Shown: positions 43,701 through 52,103, counted from the stretch's first letter. The stretch is 64,000 bases of DNA from an uncultured Clostridia bacterium (GCA_934630705.1 CAKTWP010000004.1:62001-126000); one strand, 5' to 3'. Notes: generated by a model not told the origin, from the letters alone. Program-made: numbers and translations.

Positions 43701-43866
43701 CTGCCAGGGCGACGACGAGCTGACGGCTGCGCTGCAGACCTATCAGCCCATGATCGAAAAGGGCGTGCTGGCTGACGCGGTGGTTTTCGGCCCTGCGCCT
43801 GACGACGCTGTCTCTCAGACCTGGGATATTAACGGCAAGGAAGCCGTGCTCAGCGTAAAGCGCTGA
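40732..43866 (+). CDS. ileS: Isoleucyl-tRNA synthetase, eukaryote-like (type 2) class
   Basis: 1044 residues. HIGH at residues 56-59 within PPTANGRPHIGH, KMSKH at about 596-600, and an editing domain between (LAWTTTPWTLPSNVAL). The PPTANGRPH form of the HIGH block, rather than PPYANGxxH, and the internal zinc-like pairs CPRC and CPHC place it with type 2 enzymes, many of which tolerate mupirocin. It charges tRNA(Ile). AAAGGAGG lies 13 nt before the ATG; the longer open frame upstream runs through the T-box. Confidence 0.96.
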   Translation: MYKKVSTDMNFAARELEVLKFWKENGIVEKSFHLRDDAKDTFTFYDGPPTANGRPHIGHVETRAIKDLIPRYQTMKGKSVLRKAGWDTHGLPVELEVEKKLGLDGKPQIEQYGIEPFIKECKESVWKYLHEWEEMSDRVGYWVDMKHPYVTYHDDYIESEWWSLKTIWEKGLIYKGHKIVPYCPRCGTALSSHEVAQGYKNVKEYSAFAKFKVKNAPETTYILAWTTTPWTLPSNVALCVNANEEYCEFLWQGTHNIMAKALVSTVFSKEDVAEMELLRSFPGAELEGTEYEPLFPMANPPKEKAWYVVCDDYVTLTDGTGVVHIAPAFGEDDARVGRKYNLPFVQLVDTQGKFVEGTKWAGTFVKQTDEPIMAELKERGLLLKKQLYEHDYPFCWRCDTPLLYYARPTWFIKMTAVRDQLVANNRSVNWYPDNIKEGRMGNFLENVVDWGLSRERYWGTPLPIWQCEEGHTHVIGSRKELLDMAIGEVNLPELHRPYIDKVEIRCPHCGKPMHRVKEVIDCWYDSGSMPFAQWHYPFENKEIFEKRFPANFISEAIDQTRGWFYTLLAISTLLFDRSPFENCLVMGHVQDKEGRKMSKHLGNVVNPKEVLEKQGADAIRWFFYSSSAPWLPCRFHEEALNEGQRKFMGTLWNTYYFYVLYADIDQFDPTRHDLKSCQLSLMDKWILSRLNTLIAGVDADLAAYRIPESARKLTDFVDELSNWYVRLGRDRFWGKGMAGDKEAAFMTLYTVLSTLCRLIAPYVPFMAESMYQNIVRTVDASAPESVHLCDFPVYDENMIDADVERQMGAVETVVQLGRTCRNLSNIKVRQPLAMLYVHGADFGEAYKSLVEDELNVKNVSFIEDASQFVSYDLKPNFFTLKARYGKFLGKLRGELQKLDGAAVVAAFDRGETYTLTLDGTDIVLNKEDVLVEAVKKEGFTTQVDGKLTVVLDTTLTPALIQEGYAREVISKLQSMRKDAGFDVTDRIAVTCQGDDELTAALQTYQPMIEKGVLADAVVFGPAPDDAVSQTWDINGKEAVLSVKR

Positions 43867-43879
43867 ATTGTCTGCTTTG

Positions 43880-43909
43880 GAGGACGCTTGTACAAGCGTC
43901 CTCTTTTTG
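43880..43909 (+). terminator. Terminator of ileS
   Basis: GAGGACGCTTG pairs with CAAGCGTCCTC as a perfect palindrome (43880-43903), followed by TTTTT. Confidence 0.9.
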
Positions 43910-43957
43910 AGGGCAAAAATTGCCCCGGTTCAGGGGTGCAAATTATGTCTTGTCGAA

Positions 43958-43986
43958 TTGACAGCAAAAAAGTTGTGGCATATAAT
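43958..43986 (+). promoter_or_regulatory. Promoter of galE
   Basis: TTGACA (43958-43963), 17-bp spacer, TATAAT (43981-43986): fully consensus. A small CCCC/GGGG hairpin lies at about 43919-43940. Confidence 0.9.
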
Positions 43987-44019
43987 GTTATGCGGATGCA
44001 AAATAAGGAGGGGAAAATC

Positions 44020-45039
44020 ATGCGGGTATTGTTAACGGGCGGTGCCGGATACATCGGCTCCCATACGGCGCTGTGCCTTTTGAACGCGGGTTATGACGTA
44101 GTAGCTCTGGATAATCTGAGCAATGCCAGCCCGGAGGCGCTGCGTCGGGTGGAAGAGTTGACGGGCAAAAAAGCGCCCCTGGTGATTGGGGACTGCACCA
44201 ATGAAGAAACCCTGACCCAGCTCTTTGAACAGTATAAGATCGACGCGGTGATTCATTTTGCCGGGCTCAAGGCCGTAGGCGAATCCGTGTCCAAGCCGCT
44301 GGATTATTATCAGAATAATCTGGACGCCACCATGGCCCTGTGCCGGGTGATGCCCAGGTTCGGCTGTGATGTGCTGGTGTTTTCCTCCTCCGCCACCGTG
44401 TATGGCACCAATCAGGAAATGCCCCTGCGGGAAGACTTCCCTACCGGCTGCACCAATCCCTACGGCTGGACCAAGTGGATCAGCGAACGGATTCTCACCG
44501 ATGTGGCCCATGCGGATGCGACCCGTTCCTTCGTGCTGCTGCGGTATTTCAATCCCATCGGCGCTCATGAAAGCGGCCGGATCGGCGAAGATCCCTGCGG
44601 CATTCCCAATAACCTCATGCCCTATATCTGCCAGGTGGCCGCAGGCAAGCTGGATCATCTGAACGTGTTCGGCGATGATTATCCCACCCGGGACGGCACC
44701 GGCGAGCGGGACTACATCCATGTGATGGACCTGGCAGAAGGCCATCTGGCTGCGCTGAAGTTTGCCATGCAGCACAAGGGCGTGGAAATCTTCAACCTGG
44801 GCACCGGCATCCCCTACAGCGTGCTGGACATCGTGCATGCCTTTGAAAAGGCCAACAGCCTGACCATCCCTTACCAGATCACGCCCCGCCGCCCCGGCGA
44901 CATTGCCACCTGCTATGCCGATCCCAAGCGTGCCCGGGAAATGCTGGGCTGGGAGGCCCATCGGAATCTGCAGGATATGTGCCGGGACGCCTGGAACTGG
45001 CAGAAGCAGAACCCCAAGGGCTACGGCGACCAGAAGTAA
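44020..45039 (+). CDS. galE: UDP-glucose 4-epimerase
   Basis: 339 residues. NAD-binding TGGAGYIGSH at 6-15, and the catalytic Tyr148 and Lys152 in PYGWTKWISE. NPIGAHESGRIGEDP, with the nucleotide-sugar contacts, is standard GalE. It interconverts UDP-glucose and UDP-galactose for galactose use or envelope glycans. The start at 44020 has AAGGAGGGG; an in-frame extension to 43888 precedes the promoter. Monocistronic. Confidence 0.96.
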   Translation: MRVLLTGGAGYIGSHTALCLLNAGYDVVALDNLSNASPEALRRVEELTGKKAPLVIGDCTNEETLTQLFEQYKIDAVIHFAGLKAVGESVSKPLDYYQNNLDATMALCRVMPRFGCDVLVFSSSATVYGTNQEMPLREDFPTGCTNPYGWTKWISERILTDVAHADATRSFVLLRYFNPIGAHESGRIGEDPCGIPNNLMPYICQVAAGKLDHLNVFGDDYPTRDGTGERDYIHVMDLAEGHLAALKFAMQHKGVEIFNLGTGIPYSVLDIVHAFEKANSLTIPYQITPRRPGDIATCYADPKRAREMLGWEAHRNLQDMCRDAWNWQKQNPKGYGDQK

Positions 45040-45121
45040 TCCGCTTTATTCAGACAGGCATTTTTCCTGGACAGTTTCTCTAAGCAGGCTGCTGGGCTAA
45101 ATGCAGGTTTTCCCTATAGAC

Positions 45122-45180
45122 ATGCGCCCCAGACCGGGAGGAAAAACGAGGAATCGTTTGCCTGTCGATCTGGGGCGCAT
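45122..45180. repeat. Dispersed hairpin repeat, copy D
   Basis: ATGCGCCCCAGA (from 45122) pairs with TCTGGGGCGCAT (ending 45180), plus an inner AAACGA/TCGTTT helix with a GGAA loop. The 3' flank TGTCTTTC resembles copy C. No T run directly after the stem. Confidence 0.65.
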
Positions 45181-45382
45181 TGTCTTTCGCGGAGACGCTG
45201 TACGAAGCCGATTCCTTTATGCCTGTCCTTTATTTCCGGGAATGAACACAATATTTCGCCTTTTGTCTTACCGTTTCATGCCCGCATTATCGTAAGGCTG
45301 CCGTTTTGCGATCGTCCCGCGTTTGTTTCATCCGTCATCGCATCCCTTTCATCGGCTCGGCGGATATGCCGTATCTCCCCGC

Positions 45383-45446
45383 TTGACAGAAGCGATCCCG
45401 CATGGTATCATTGAGTTAAATGAATGAACGAATCAAAGATTTTAAC
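45383..45446 (+). promoter_or_regulatory. Promoter and possible operator of the mannoside cluster
   Basis: TTGACA (45383-45388), 17-bp spacer, TATCAT (45406-45411). Just downstream, GTTAAA (45415-45420) and TTTAAC (45441-45446) form an inverted repeat covering the transcription start, a fitting place for autorepression by the ROK protein. Confidence 0.6.
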
Positions 45447-45460
45447 AAGGAGACAGCAAC

Positions 45461-46681
45461 GTGAGCGAAAATGGACGGAATCAGGGCGATCTGCAAGGGC
45501 AGAACCGGGCGCTGCTGCTGCGGCTGATTCACCGTCTGCCGGGCTGCACCCGGGCAGAGCTGGCCAGAAAAACTGGGCTGACCAAAGCCGCCGTGACCAT
45601 CCTGACCCAGCAGCTGCTGAATGCAGGCATGATCAGGGAAACGGGGAGGGTGGACGGACGGGGCGGACGGCGGGCCATCGGGCTGGAAATCTGCCGGGAG
45701 AAATACCTGTGCATCGGCCTGCGGCTCACAAGGCGGCATGTGCGGGGCGGGCTGTTTGATCTGGGCGGCGAATGCTATGATGCCCAGTCCGTGCGCATTG
45801 CGCCGGGCACCAGTGCCCGAGATACGCTGGCGCTGATGGCAGGCCTGATAAAGCAGCTGCTGGAAAGCGCGGCGGGACGGCAGGTGATTGGCGTGGGCAT
45901 CGCATCCTCCGGGCCTATTCTGACCCAGGAGGGACGCATTGCCTTCATGAGTGCCTTTCCCGGCTGGGAGGATATTTCGCTGCAGGAGGAGCTGTCCGCA
46001 CAGTTTCATTTGCCCGTATTATTGGAGCATGATGGCCTTTGCTATGCGCTGGCCCAATGGTGGAGCCGTCCGGCGGATGCGGAATACAAAATGCTGCTGT
46101 GCGTGCTGGTTGGCCAGGGCGTAGGCGCGGGGATGGTGGCCAATGGCGTTCCGCTGCGAGGGGCGCTGGGCTGCGCCGGAGAAATGGGCCATATGAGCCT
46201 CAACCCGTTAGGCCCGGAATGTCCCTGCGGAAACAGGGGATGTCTGGAGCAGTATGTGTCTGTGGTGGCGTTGGAGCGCGCGTTTGCTCAGGCGCTGGCG
46301 GCGCATCCGGAGCACCCATCCCATGGCCGCGCGCCGGCAGCCGCCGAAATCATGGCACAGGCCCGGAAGGGGGATTCGCTGGCAGCAGATACCGTGCGCG
46401 CCCTGGCCCGGTATCTGGCCTATGGCATGGTGAACGCAGTGAATCTGCTCAACCCTGACTGCATCGTGGTTACCGATGAATTTGCCGCCTGCGATGCGCT
46501 GGTGCGGGATGAGGTGGATGCAGTGCTGCGTGCCCGGCTTTCCCCCCGCATTTACCAGGGGCTGACCCTAATTGTGCGCCCGGATAGCCCGCTGCAGGCC
46601 ATGCAGGCAGCCGCCGCCCTGATTCTGGACAAATTTCTGCAAGAACCGGGCTTTGCCCTGGAACCGATGAAAGGAGCATGA
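45461..46681 (+). CDS. ROK-family transcriptional repressor (NagC/XylR type)
   Basis: 406 residues. N-terminal winged helix (RAELARKTGLTKAAVTILTQ at about 30-50) joined to a ROK sugar-binding domain with the zinc motif CPCGNRGCLEQY. It should bind a sugar and repress the operon it heads. GTG at 45461 with AAGGAG (45447-45452). Its stop overlaps the mannosidase start by 4 nt. Confidence 0.9.
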   Translation: MSENGRNQGDLQGQNRALLLRLIHRLPGCTRAELARKTGLTKAAVTILTQQLLNAGMIRETGRVDGRGGRRAIGLEICREKYLCIGLRLTRRHVRGGLFDLGGECYDAQSVRIAPGTSARDTLALMAGLIKQLLESAAGRQVIGVGIASSGPILTQEGRIAFMSAFPGWEDISLQEELSAQFHLPVLLEHDGLCYALAQWWSRPADAEYKMLLCVLVGQGVGAGMVANGVPLRGALGCAGEMGHMSLNPLGPECPCGNRGCLEQYVSVVALERAFAQALAAHPEHPSHGRAPAAAEIMAQARKGDSLAADTVRALARYLAYGMVNAVNLLNPDCIVVTDEFAACDALVRDEVDAVLRARLSPRIYQGLTLIVRPDSPLQAMQAAAALILDKFLQEPGFALEPMKGA

Positions 46682-48999
46682 ACATGAAGCCCATCCTGCT
46701 AAGCGGCGATTGGACGCTGTATTACGCGCCGGAAACCCACGACATGCCTGGCGATCCAGGTTATCTGCGCCAGGCCGGGGAACAGATTCCCGCGCAGGTG
46801 CCCGGGAATGTGGAACTGGACCTGTGCCGCGCCAGGAAGGAACCCGAGCCCTTTTATGGCGAAAACATTTATCGCTTTCGGAAGTACGAATTCTATTGCT
46901 GGCAGTTTGAACGGGATTTCATGGCGCCGCCCAGCCCAAACGGCAGCCGATGGGTGTTGGTGTTTGAAGGGCTGAACAACATCGCGCAGGTGTTTCTGAA
47001 TGATAAAAAGGTGGGCGAAAGCGCCAATGCGTTCATCGCCCATGCATTTGACGTAACCGATCAGCTGCGCTACGGCCAGCCCAACCGTCTGACCGTGCGC
47101 ATTTCCTCCTCCATCAATGCCGCCAGAAAGGCGGAAATGCCCGCAGTGTGCGCCAATTGGGAAATCGGTGAGTTCCAATGGCTGCGGATGCCCGCTTCTT
47201 CCTTTGGCTGGGACATTATGGGCCGGTTCCTGTCGGCAGGGATGTGGCGGGAGGTACGGCTGGAAGAACGCCGGCCCACCCGCATTCTGGAAGCCTATTA
47301 TGCCACCCGGGCGATTTCCCCCGATGGCGGCGCGGAACTGACCCTGCGCTACCGCTACGAAACCGATGCGGATACGCTGGATGGATTTGAACTGCAGTTG
47401 GAAGGCCAGTGCGGCGAGAGCGTGTTTTCCGTCCGAAAGAACGCCTATTTTGTCGGCGGCGGAATGAATTTTCATGTGCCAAACGCTAAACTCTGGTGGC
47501 CCCGGAGCTATGGCGAACAGCCGCTTTATACCGTGACCCTGACTTTGCTGCATTACGGCCAGATCATGGATCAGCGCACGGAGCGAATCGGCATTCGGCG
47601 TCTGGAGCTGACGCTGAACCCGGCTCCCGGCGATGCGGGCGAATTCCTGATCCGGGCCAACGGCTGTCCCATCCTGTGCAAGGGCAGCAACTGGGTGCCG
47701 CTGGACGCGCTTCACAGCCGGGATGCGGCGCGGCTGCCTGCAGCCATGGCGCTGCTGGCGGATGCGGGATGCAATATCGTGCGCTGCTGGGGCGGCAACG
47801 TGTACGAAGATCATCCGTTCTTTGACGCCTGCGATAAAATGGGCCTGATGGTCTGGCAGGATTTCGCCATGGCCTGCGCCATTTATCCGCCCACAGATGC
47901 TTTCGCAGCCGTGCTGGCGCAGGAGGCCACGGCCGTGGTTCAAAAGCTGCGCAATCACCCCTCGATTCTGCTCTGGGCCGGGGACAATGAGGTGGACCAA
48001 TGCATTGCCAGTCAGGGCTTTGCATCCGAGGAAAACAAGTATAATCGTCTCACCCGGGAAACGCTGCCCCAGGTGGTGCGCATGCATGATCCCTATCGCC
48101 CCTTCCTGCCCTCCTCGCCCTATATTCCCGCCGGAATGCGGGAAAAGGATGTGCCCGAGCAGCATAACTGGGGCCCCCGGGCGTATTTCAAGGATGATTT
48201 TTATAAGCATTCCTCCGCCCACTTCATCTCCGAATGCGGCTATCATGGCTGCCCGGCGGTCAAGTCCCTGAGGCGGTTCATTCCCGAAAATGAACTGAAC
48301 CATTGGATGCCGGATGGAAAGCAGGATTCCGACGTATGGGCCACCCATGAAACGGATTATCTTCCCTTTGGCCGCCGGGGCTACAGCCGCATTGCGCTGA
48401 TGCAGAATCAGGTAAAGCTGATGTTCGGCGCAGCGCCGGACCAAATCGAAGCCTTCGCGCCCCTTTCGCAGATCGTGCAGGCGGAAGCCAAGAAATTCTT
48501 TATCGAGCGCACCCGTCTGCGCAAATGGCGGCGCACGGGCATTATCTGGTGGAACATGCTGGACGGCTGGCCCCAGATTTCTGATGCGGTGGTGGATTAC
48601 TATTTTGAAAAGAAGCTGGCATATCATTATATCCGCCGCGTTCAGCAGCCCATCGCCGTGATCGTTGATGAATCCGAGGGCTGGAACCGGCAGGTTTTCC
48701 TGTGTAACGACAGCCGGGAAAGCAAGCCCGTTCGCTACAAGGTCTGGGATGCGGACAGCGGCGAAATCCTGCTTTCCGGCGAGCAGCTGTCCCCCGCCAA
48801 TGAAAACGTGGCGCTGGGGCATATCCATGAAACGGACAGCTTGCCCCGGCTGTATCTGATCTCCTGGGAAATCGATGGCATTTCAAGCGGCAATCATTAT
48901 CTGAAGGGCAATCCGCCCTTTGACGGGGCGCAGCTGCTGGGCTGGGTGCGGCAGATTGCGGTACTCCCCCAGGCATTTTGCTGGGATGAAGGGAAGTGA
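46678..48999 (+). CDS. Beta-mannosidase, GH2 family
   Basis: 773 residues. A jelly-roll sugar-binding domain (1-200) and immunoglobulin-like domain precede the barrel. WGGNVYEDHPFFDACDKMG is diagnostic for GH2 beta-mannosidases. Acid/base Glu438 lies in GDNE, and the nucleophile Glu519 in SECGYHG; their spacing fits the family. No signal peptide: it would hydrolyse imported beta-mannosides (mannan fragments or the core mannose of N-glycans). Overlaps its neighbours by 4 nt each side. Confidence 0.93.
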   Translation: MNMKPILLSGDWTLYYAPETHDMPGDPGYLRQAGEQIPAQVPGNVELDLCRARKEPEPFYGENIYRFRKYEFYCWQFERDFMAPPSPNGSRWVLVFEGLNNIAQVFLNDKKVGESANAFIAHAFDVTDQLRYGQPNRLTVRISSSINAARKAEMPAVCANWEIGEFQWLRMPASSFGWDIMGRFLSAGMWREVRLEERRPTRILEAYYATRAISPDGGAELTLRYRYETDADTLDGFELQLEGQCGESVFSVRKNAYFVGGGMNFHVPNAKLWWPRSYGEQPLYTVTLTLLHYGQIMDQRTERIGIRRLELTLNPAPGDAGEFLIRANGCPILCKGSNWVPLDALHSRDAARLPAAMALLADAGCNIVRCWGGNVYEDHPFFDACDKMGLMVWQDFAMACAIYPPTDAFAAVLAQEATAVVQKLRNHPSILLWAGDNEVDQCIASQGFASEENKYNRLTRETLPQVVRMHDPYRPFLPSSPYIPAGMREKDVPEQHNWGPRAYFKDDFYKHSSAHFISECGYHGCPAVKSLRRFIPENELNHWMPDGKQDSDVWATHETDYLPFGRRGYSRIALMQNQVKLMFGAAPDQIEAFAPLSQIVQAEAKKFFIERTRLRKWRRTGIIWWNMLDGWPQISDAVVDYYFEKKLAYHYIRRVQQPIAVIVDESEGWNRQVFLCNDSRESKPVRYKVWDADSGEILLSGEQLSPANENVALGHIHETDSLPRLYLISWEIDGISSGNHYLKGNPPFDGAQLLGWVRQIAVLPQAFCWDEGK

Positions 49000-49919
49000 A
49001 CGGCATGCACCAAATCGTATGGGGGCTGGACATCGGGGGCACCAAATGCGCCCTGTGCGCGGCGGATAAGGATGGCAGGATTCTGAACCGTTATCAGATC
49101 GCCACGGCATCTGAGCCCACCTGGGATACGCTGCTGGAAGCGCTGATGCGCTGGGGAGAAGAAAACCTTCCCGCGCCCATTGCTGTGGGCGTAAGCTGCG
49201 GCGGGCCGCTGGACAGCGCCCGAGGGGTAATTCTCAGCCCGCCCAATCTGCCCGGTTGGGACGAAGTGCCTGTGACCGCCTGGCTGGAAAAACGGCTGGG
49301 CGTGCCCGCCTTTTTGCAGAACGATGCAAACGCCTGCGCGCTGGCGGAATGGCGGTTCGGGGCAGGCCAGGGCGCCCGCTCCATGATCTTTCTCACCTTC
49401 GGCACCGGCTTTGGCGCGGGCCTGATTCTGGATGGACGGCTCTATGAGGGGGCCAGCGGCATGGCAGGCGAAATCGGCCATGTGCGCATGGAAAAGGATG
49501 GACCGGTGGGCTATGGCAAGGCCGGATCCATGGAGGGCTTTTGTTCCGGGGGCGGATTGCGGCAGCTTTCCCGGCTGGATACCGGCCATGAGGCCACGGC
49601 CTGGGAGCTGGCCCAGCGGGCAAACGCAGGCGATGCGCAGGCTGCGGCGGTGCTGGCCCATAGCGCCCGGATGCTGGGCCGGGGGCTGGCGATTCTCATC
49701 GATCTGTTCAATCCGGAACGCATCGTGATCGGCAGCATTTTTGCCCGGGCAGAAAAGTGGTTCCGCCCTGAAATGGAAAAAGCCATCGCCCAGGAAGCAC
49801 TGCCGCAAAGCGCGGCGGCCTGCCGGGTGACGGCGGCCCAATTGGGCGACAGCATTGGCGATGTGGCTGCGGTGACCGTGGCCTGGAACGGATGGAAGGA
49901 GCGGCTGCATGACCATTGA
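48996..49919 (+). CDS. ROK-family sugar kinase
   Basis: 307 residues. The phosphate-binding loop GLDIGGTKCALCAADKDG is at the N-terminus, the catalytic Asp in FLQNDANACALAEW, and the second loop in TFGTGFGAGLILDG. The ROK zinc motif CxCGxxGC is absent; the region reads GSMEGFCSGGGL. No HTH, so a kinase rather than a regulator. The start is GTG 48996 (overlapping the mannosidase stop) or ATG 49005. It probably phosphorylates mannose, ManNAc or a related sugar released by the mannosidase. Confidence 0.85.
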   Translation: MNGMHQIVWGLDIGGTKCALCAADKDGRILNRYQIATASEPTWDTLLEALMRWGEENLPAPIAVGVSCGGPLDSARGVILSPPNLPGWDEVPVTAWLEKRLGVPAFLQNDANACALAEWRFGAGQGARSMIFLTFGTGFGAGLILDGRLYEGASGMAGEIGHVRMEKDGPVGYGKAGSMEGFCSGGGLRQLSRLDTGHEATAWELAQRANAGDAQAAAVLAHSARMLGRGLAILIDLFNPERIVIGSIFARAEKWFRPEMEKAIAQEALPQSAAACRVTAAQLGDSIGDVAAVTVAWNGWKERLHDH

Positions 49920-50478
49920 GGAAAAGCTGAATCTGGCAGTGGACCGCATTGGCAGCAGCTTTCAAGCTGGTGGAAAACTGCTTTTATGCGGAAACGGCGG
50001 CAGCGCGGCGGACTGCGCCCATATCACCGGCGAGCTGTGCAAGGGCTTTCTGAAAAAACGCCCGCTGTCGGACACACTTCGGGCCGCTATCGGCGCGCCC
50101 TGGGCAGCGCAATTGCAGCAGGGGCTGCCTGTGGTCGATCTGACGGCCAACAGCGCCCTGATCGCGGCCATTGTGAATGATCTGGACGGTGGCAACATGT
50201 TCGCCCAGCAGGTGATGGCCTATGGCAAACCCGGCGATGTGCTCCTGGGAATTTCCACTTCCGGCAACGCGGAAAACGTCTGCCGGGCGGTGCAATGCGC
50301 CAAAGCGCTGGGGCTGTATACCATTGCTCTCACCGGCCAATCCGGCGGACGGCTGAGCGGCATGGCGGATCTGCTTTTGAACGTGGAAGCGCAGGAAACC
50401 TACCGGGTGCAGGAGCTGCATCTGCCCTTGTATCATCAGCTCTGCATGCGTCTGGAAGCGCGCTTTTTCAAGGATTAA
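49909..50478 (+). CDS. SIS-domain sugar isomerase (GmhA-like)
   Basis: 189 residues. LLLCGNGGSAADCAHITGEL and GISTSGNAENV are the phosphosugar-binding SIS blocks; the QELHLPLYHQLC block near residue 170 carries the Glu and His used by GmhA. GmhA makes heptose phosphates, but the context (mannosidase and ROK kinase) suggests another phosphosugar substrate. Overlaps the kinase by 11 nt. Confidence 0.82.
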   Translation: MTIEEKLNLAVDRIGSSFQAGGKLLLCGNGGSAADCAHITGELCKGFLKKRPLSDTLRAAIGAPWAAQLQQGLPVVDLTANSALIAAIVNDLDGGNMFAQQVMAYGKPGDVLLGISTSGNAENVCRAVQCAKALGLYTIALTGQSGGRLSGMADLLLNVEAQETYRVQELHLPLYHQLCMRLEARFFKD

Positions 50479-50536
50479 CGGTTTTTCGGTAAATTCCCTC
50501 AAACGCAATCTGAATAACGCCTTTTCTTCAACAGCA

Positions 50537-50592
50537 TACGCCCCGAATGGCATGCGGAAGCGGCTAACCGTTTCCTCGCCATTCGGGGCGTA
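50537..50592. repeat. Dispersed hairpin repeat, copy E
   Basis: TACGCCCCGAATGG (50537-50550) pairs perfectly with CCATTCGGGGCGTA (50579-50592); inner helix GGAAGCGG/CCGTTTCC with loop CTAA. The flank TTTTCGAT follows. It lies between the SIS gene and the convergent rnpB. Confidence 0.7.
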
Positions 50593-50654
50593 TTTTCGAT
50601 ACAAGCGAATCAATCCAAATCCTTCTGCCAAAAGGAATGCTTGAAACACAGAAA

Positions 50655-50996
50655 ACGTGACAAAGCGTGGCCTGTAAGCCGGGTTCTGTTGAAAATGGCC
50701 ATCTATCTATGCGCAAAGTCACCAATGCGCTCCAGCGATACTGCGGGAACAGGACGGGCCGCCCTATGCGTTCCCTACATCTTGCACCGAATGGGGTTTA
50801 CATGACGGCACAGTCGCCAGGCCGCCGGTGCGCTCTTGCCGCACCTTTCCATCCTTACCGCGAAATCGCGGCGGTATCTCTCTGTTGCACTTGCCTTGGA
50901 GTCGCCTCCACCAGCCGTTAGCTGGCATCCCGCCCTATGGTGCCCGGACTTTCCTCATGCCTTGCGGCACGCGGCCATTCAGCCGCCTTTGTCACG
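50655..50996 (-). ncRNA. rnpB: RNase P RNA, A type
   Basis: On the minus strand it has the conserved GAGGAAAGTCCGGGC block near the 5' end, the GGTAAGGATGGAAAGGTGCGG region, and ACAGAACCCGGCTTA near the 3' end. The P1 helix GTGACAAAG/CTTTGTCAC closes the molecule. It is the catalytic RNA that matures tRNA 5' ends. Confidence 0.97.
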
Positions 50997-51001
50997 CCCT
51001 G

Positions 51002-51030
51002 ATTATACCGCGTTTCCTCCCGGCTGTCAA
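51002..51030 (-). promoter_or_regulatory. Promoter of rnpB
   Basis: On the minus strand TTGACA (51025-51030), 17-bp spacer, TATAAT (51002-51007): fully consensus. It lies 7 bp past the rsgA stop. Confidence 0.92.
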
Positions 51031-51037
51031 CCGCCGG

Positions 51038-52069
51038 TTAATCCTCCCAGCCTTTAGCGGCATTCCCATCGCGCTTGGAAATGGCCTTTTGCCGCTTGGC
51101 GATGCCGATCCATTCCGCACGGCTTTTCCGGCTGGCCTCCCGGTTCAGGCTCTGGTATTCATCCCACTGGGCCTGGGTAATTTCCCCGCTGTCGATGGCC
51201 GCCCGAACGGCGCAGCCCGGCTCATGGGTATGGGTGCAGTCAGAAAAGCGGCATTGCCCCGCCAGTGCGGTCAAAGGAGCAAAGGTTTCCCCCACGCCAT
51301 TTTCCGCATCCACCAGTCCCAGCTCCCGCATACCGGGGGTGTCCATAATCATGGCCCCATTATCCAGGGTGAGTATCTGGCGATGGGTGGTGGTATGGCG
51401 GCCCTTGCTGTCATCCTCCCGGATGCCGTTCACATCCATCACCGTCCTGCCTGCCAGCGCATTCACCAGCGTGGATTTGCCCACGCCCGATGAGCCTAAA
51501 AACACAGTTACGCTGCCGGGAGTCAGATACGCCCGAACGCCGTCCAGCCCCTGACCGGTCACGGCGCTGATGGGCAAAACCGGGCAATCCGGAGCTGTTT
51601 CCTGAGCGTAGGCGACATATTGCGCCACGTTTGGCGCCTGATCCGCTTTGGTAATCACGATGGCGTACCGGGCCCCGGACTGCCGCGCCACGGCCAGATA
51701 GCGCCGCAGCCGCTTGGGATTAAAATCGTGATTGGCGGAGGTGAGCAGCAGCACGGTATCAAAATTGGCCGCCACAGCCTGGGCGTTCCGGCTCCCGGCA
51801 AAGCCGTCATAGCGTTGGAACAGGGTACGCCGGGGCAGGGTGGCCATAATCAGGCTATCACCGCCGGGATTGGGCTGAAAGGCCACAAGGTCGCCTGTAA
51901 CGGGATAGGCTTCCGATGCGTCATGGTAGTAAACGGACGCCTTGAGCCGCGCAAAGCAGGCCTCGCCCGCAGCCGTTTGCAGTTGATACCGTTCCTTATG
52001 CACCGCGATCACCCGGGCGATGGGCGCGTTGTTTTCCGAATATTGGGTCATTTTTTCTTGATGATTCAA
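51038..52069 (-). CDS. rsgA: Ribosome small-subunit GTPase RsgA
   Basis: 343 residues. OB-fold at the N-terminus, then a circularly permuted GTPase with G1 GSSGVGKSTLVNALAG placed after the NKxD-like ITKADQ, and a C-terminal zinc finger (CRFSDCTHTHEPGC). It checks 30S maturation. The TTG at 52069 is chosen: AAGGAG is 8 nt upstream, and the longer frame to 52114 enters a terminator hairpin. An internal ATG at 52051 is less well placed. Confidence 0.94.
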   Translation of the reverse strand: MNHQEKMTQYSENNAPIARVIAVHKERYQLQTAAGEACFARLKASVYYHDASEAYPVTGDLVAFQPNPGGDSLIMATLPRRTLFQRYDGFAGSRNAQAVAANFDTVLLLTSANHDFNPKRLRRYLAVARQSGARYAIVITKADQAPNVAQYVAYAQETAPDCPVLPISAVTGQGLDGVRAYLTPGSVTVFLGSSGVGKSTLVNALAGRTVMDVNGIREDDSKGRHTTTHRQILTLDNGAMIMDTPGMRELGLVDAENGVGETFAPLTALAGQCRFSDCTHTHEPGCAVRAAIDSGEITQAQWDEYQSLNREASRKSRAEWIGIAKRQKAISKRDGNAAKGWED

Positions 52070-52103
52070 TGCAGACTCTCCTTTTTTTTCATTTTTTCCA
52101 TAC

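Larger units (their letters stand above)
45040..45460 (+). other. Noncoding region between galE and the ROK repressor
   Basis: Holds the hairpin repeat copy D, a promoter and a possible operator (listed separately). No protein-like ORF is seen in the rest. Confidence 0.6.

Noticed and set aside
46699..48828. 709-codon open frame on the minus strand
   Set aside because: Antisense shadow of the beta-mannosidase gene.
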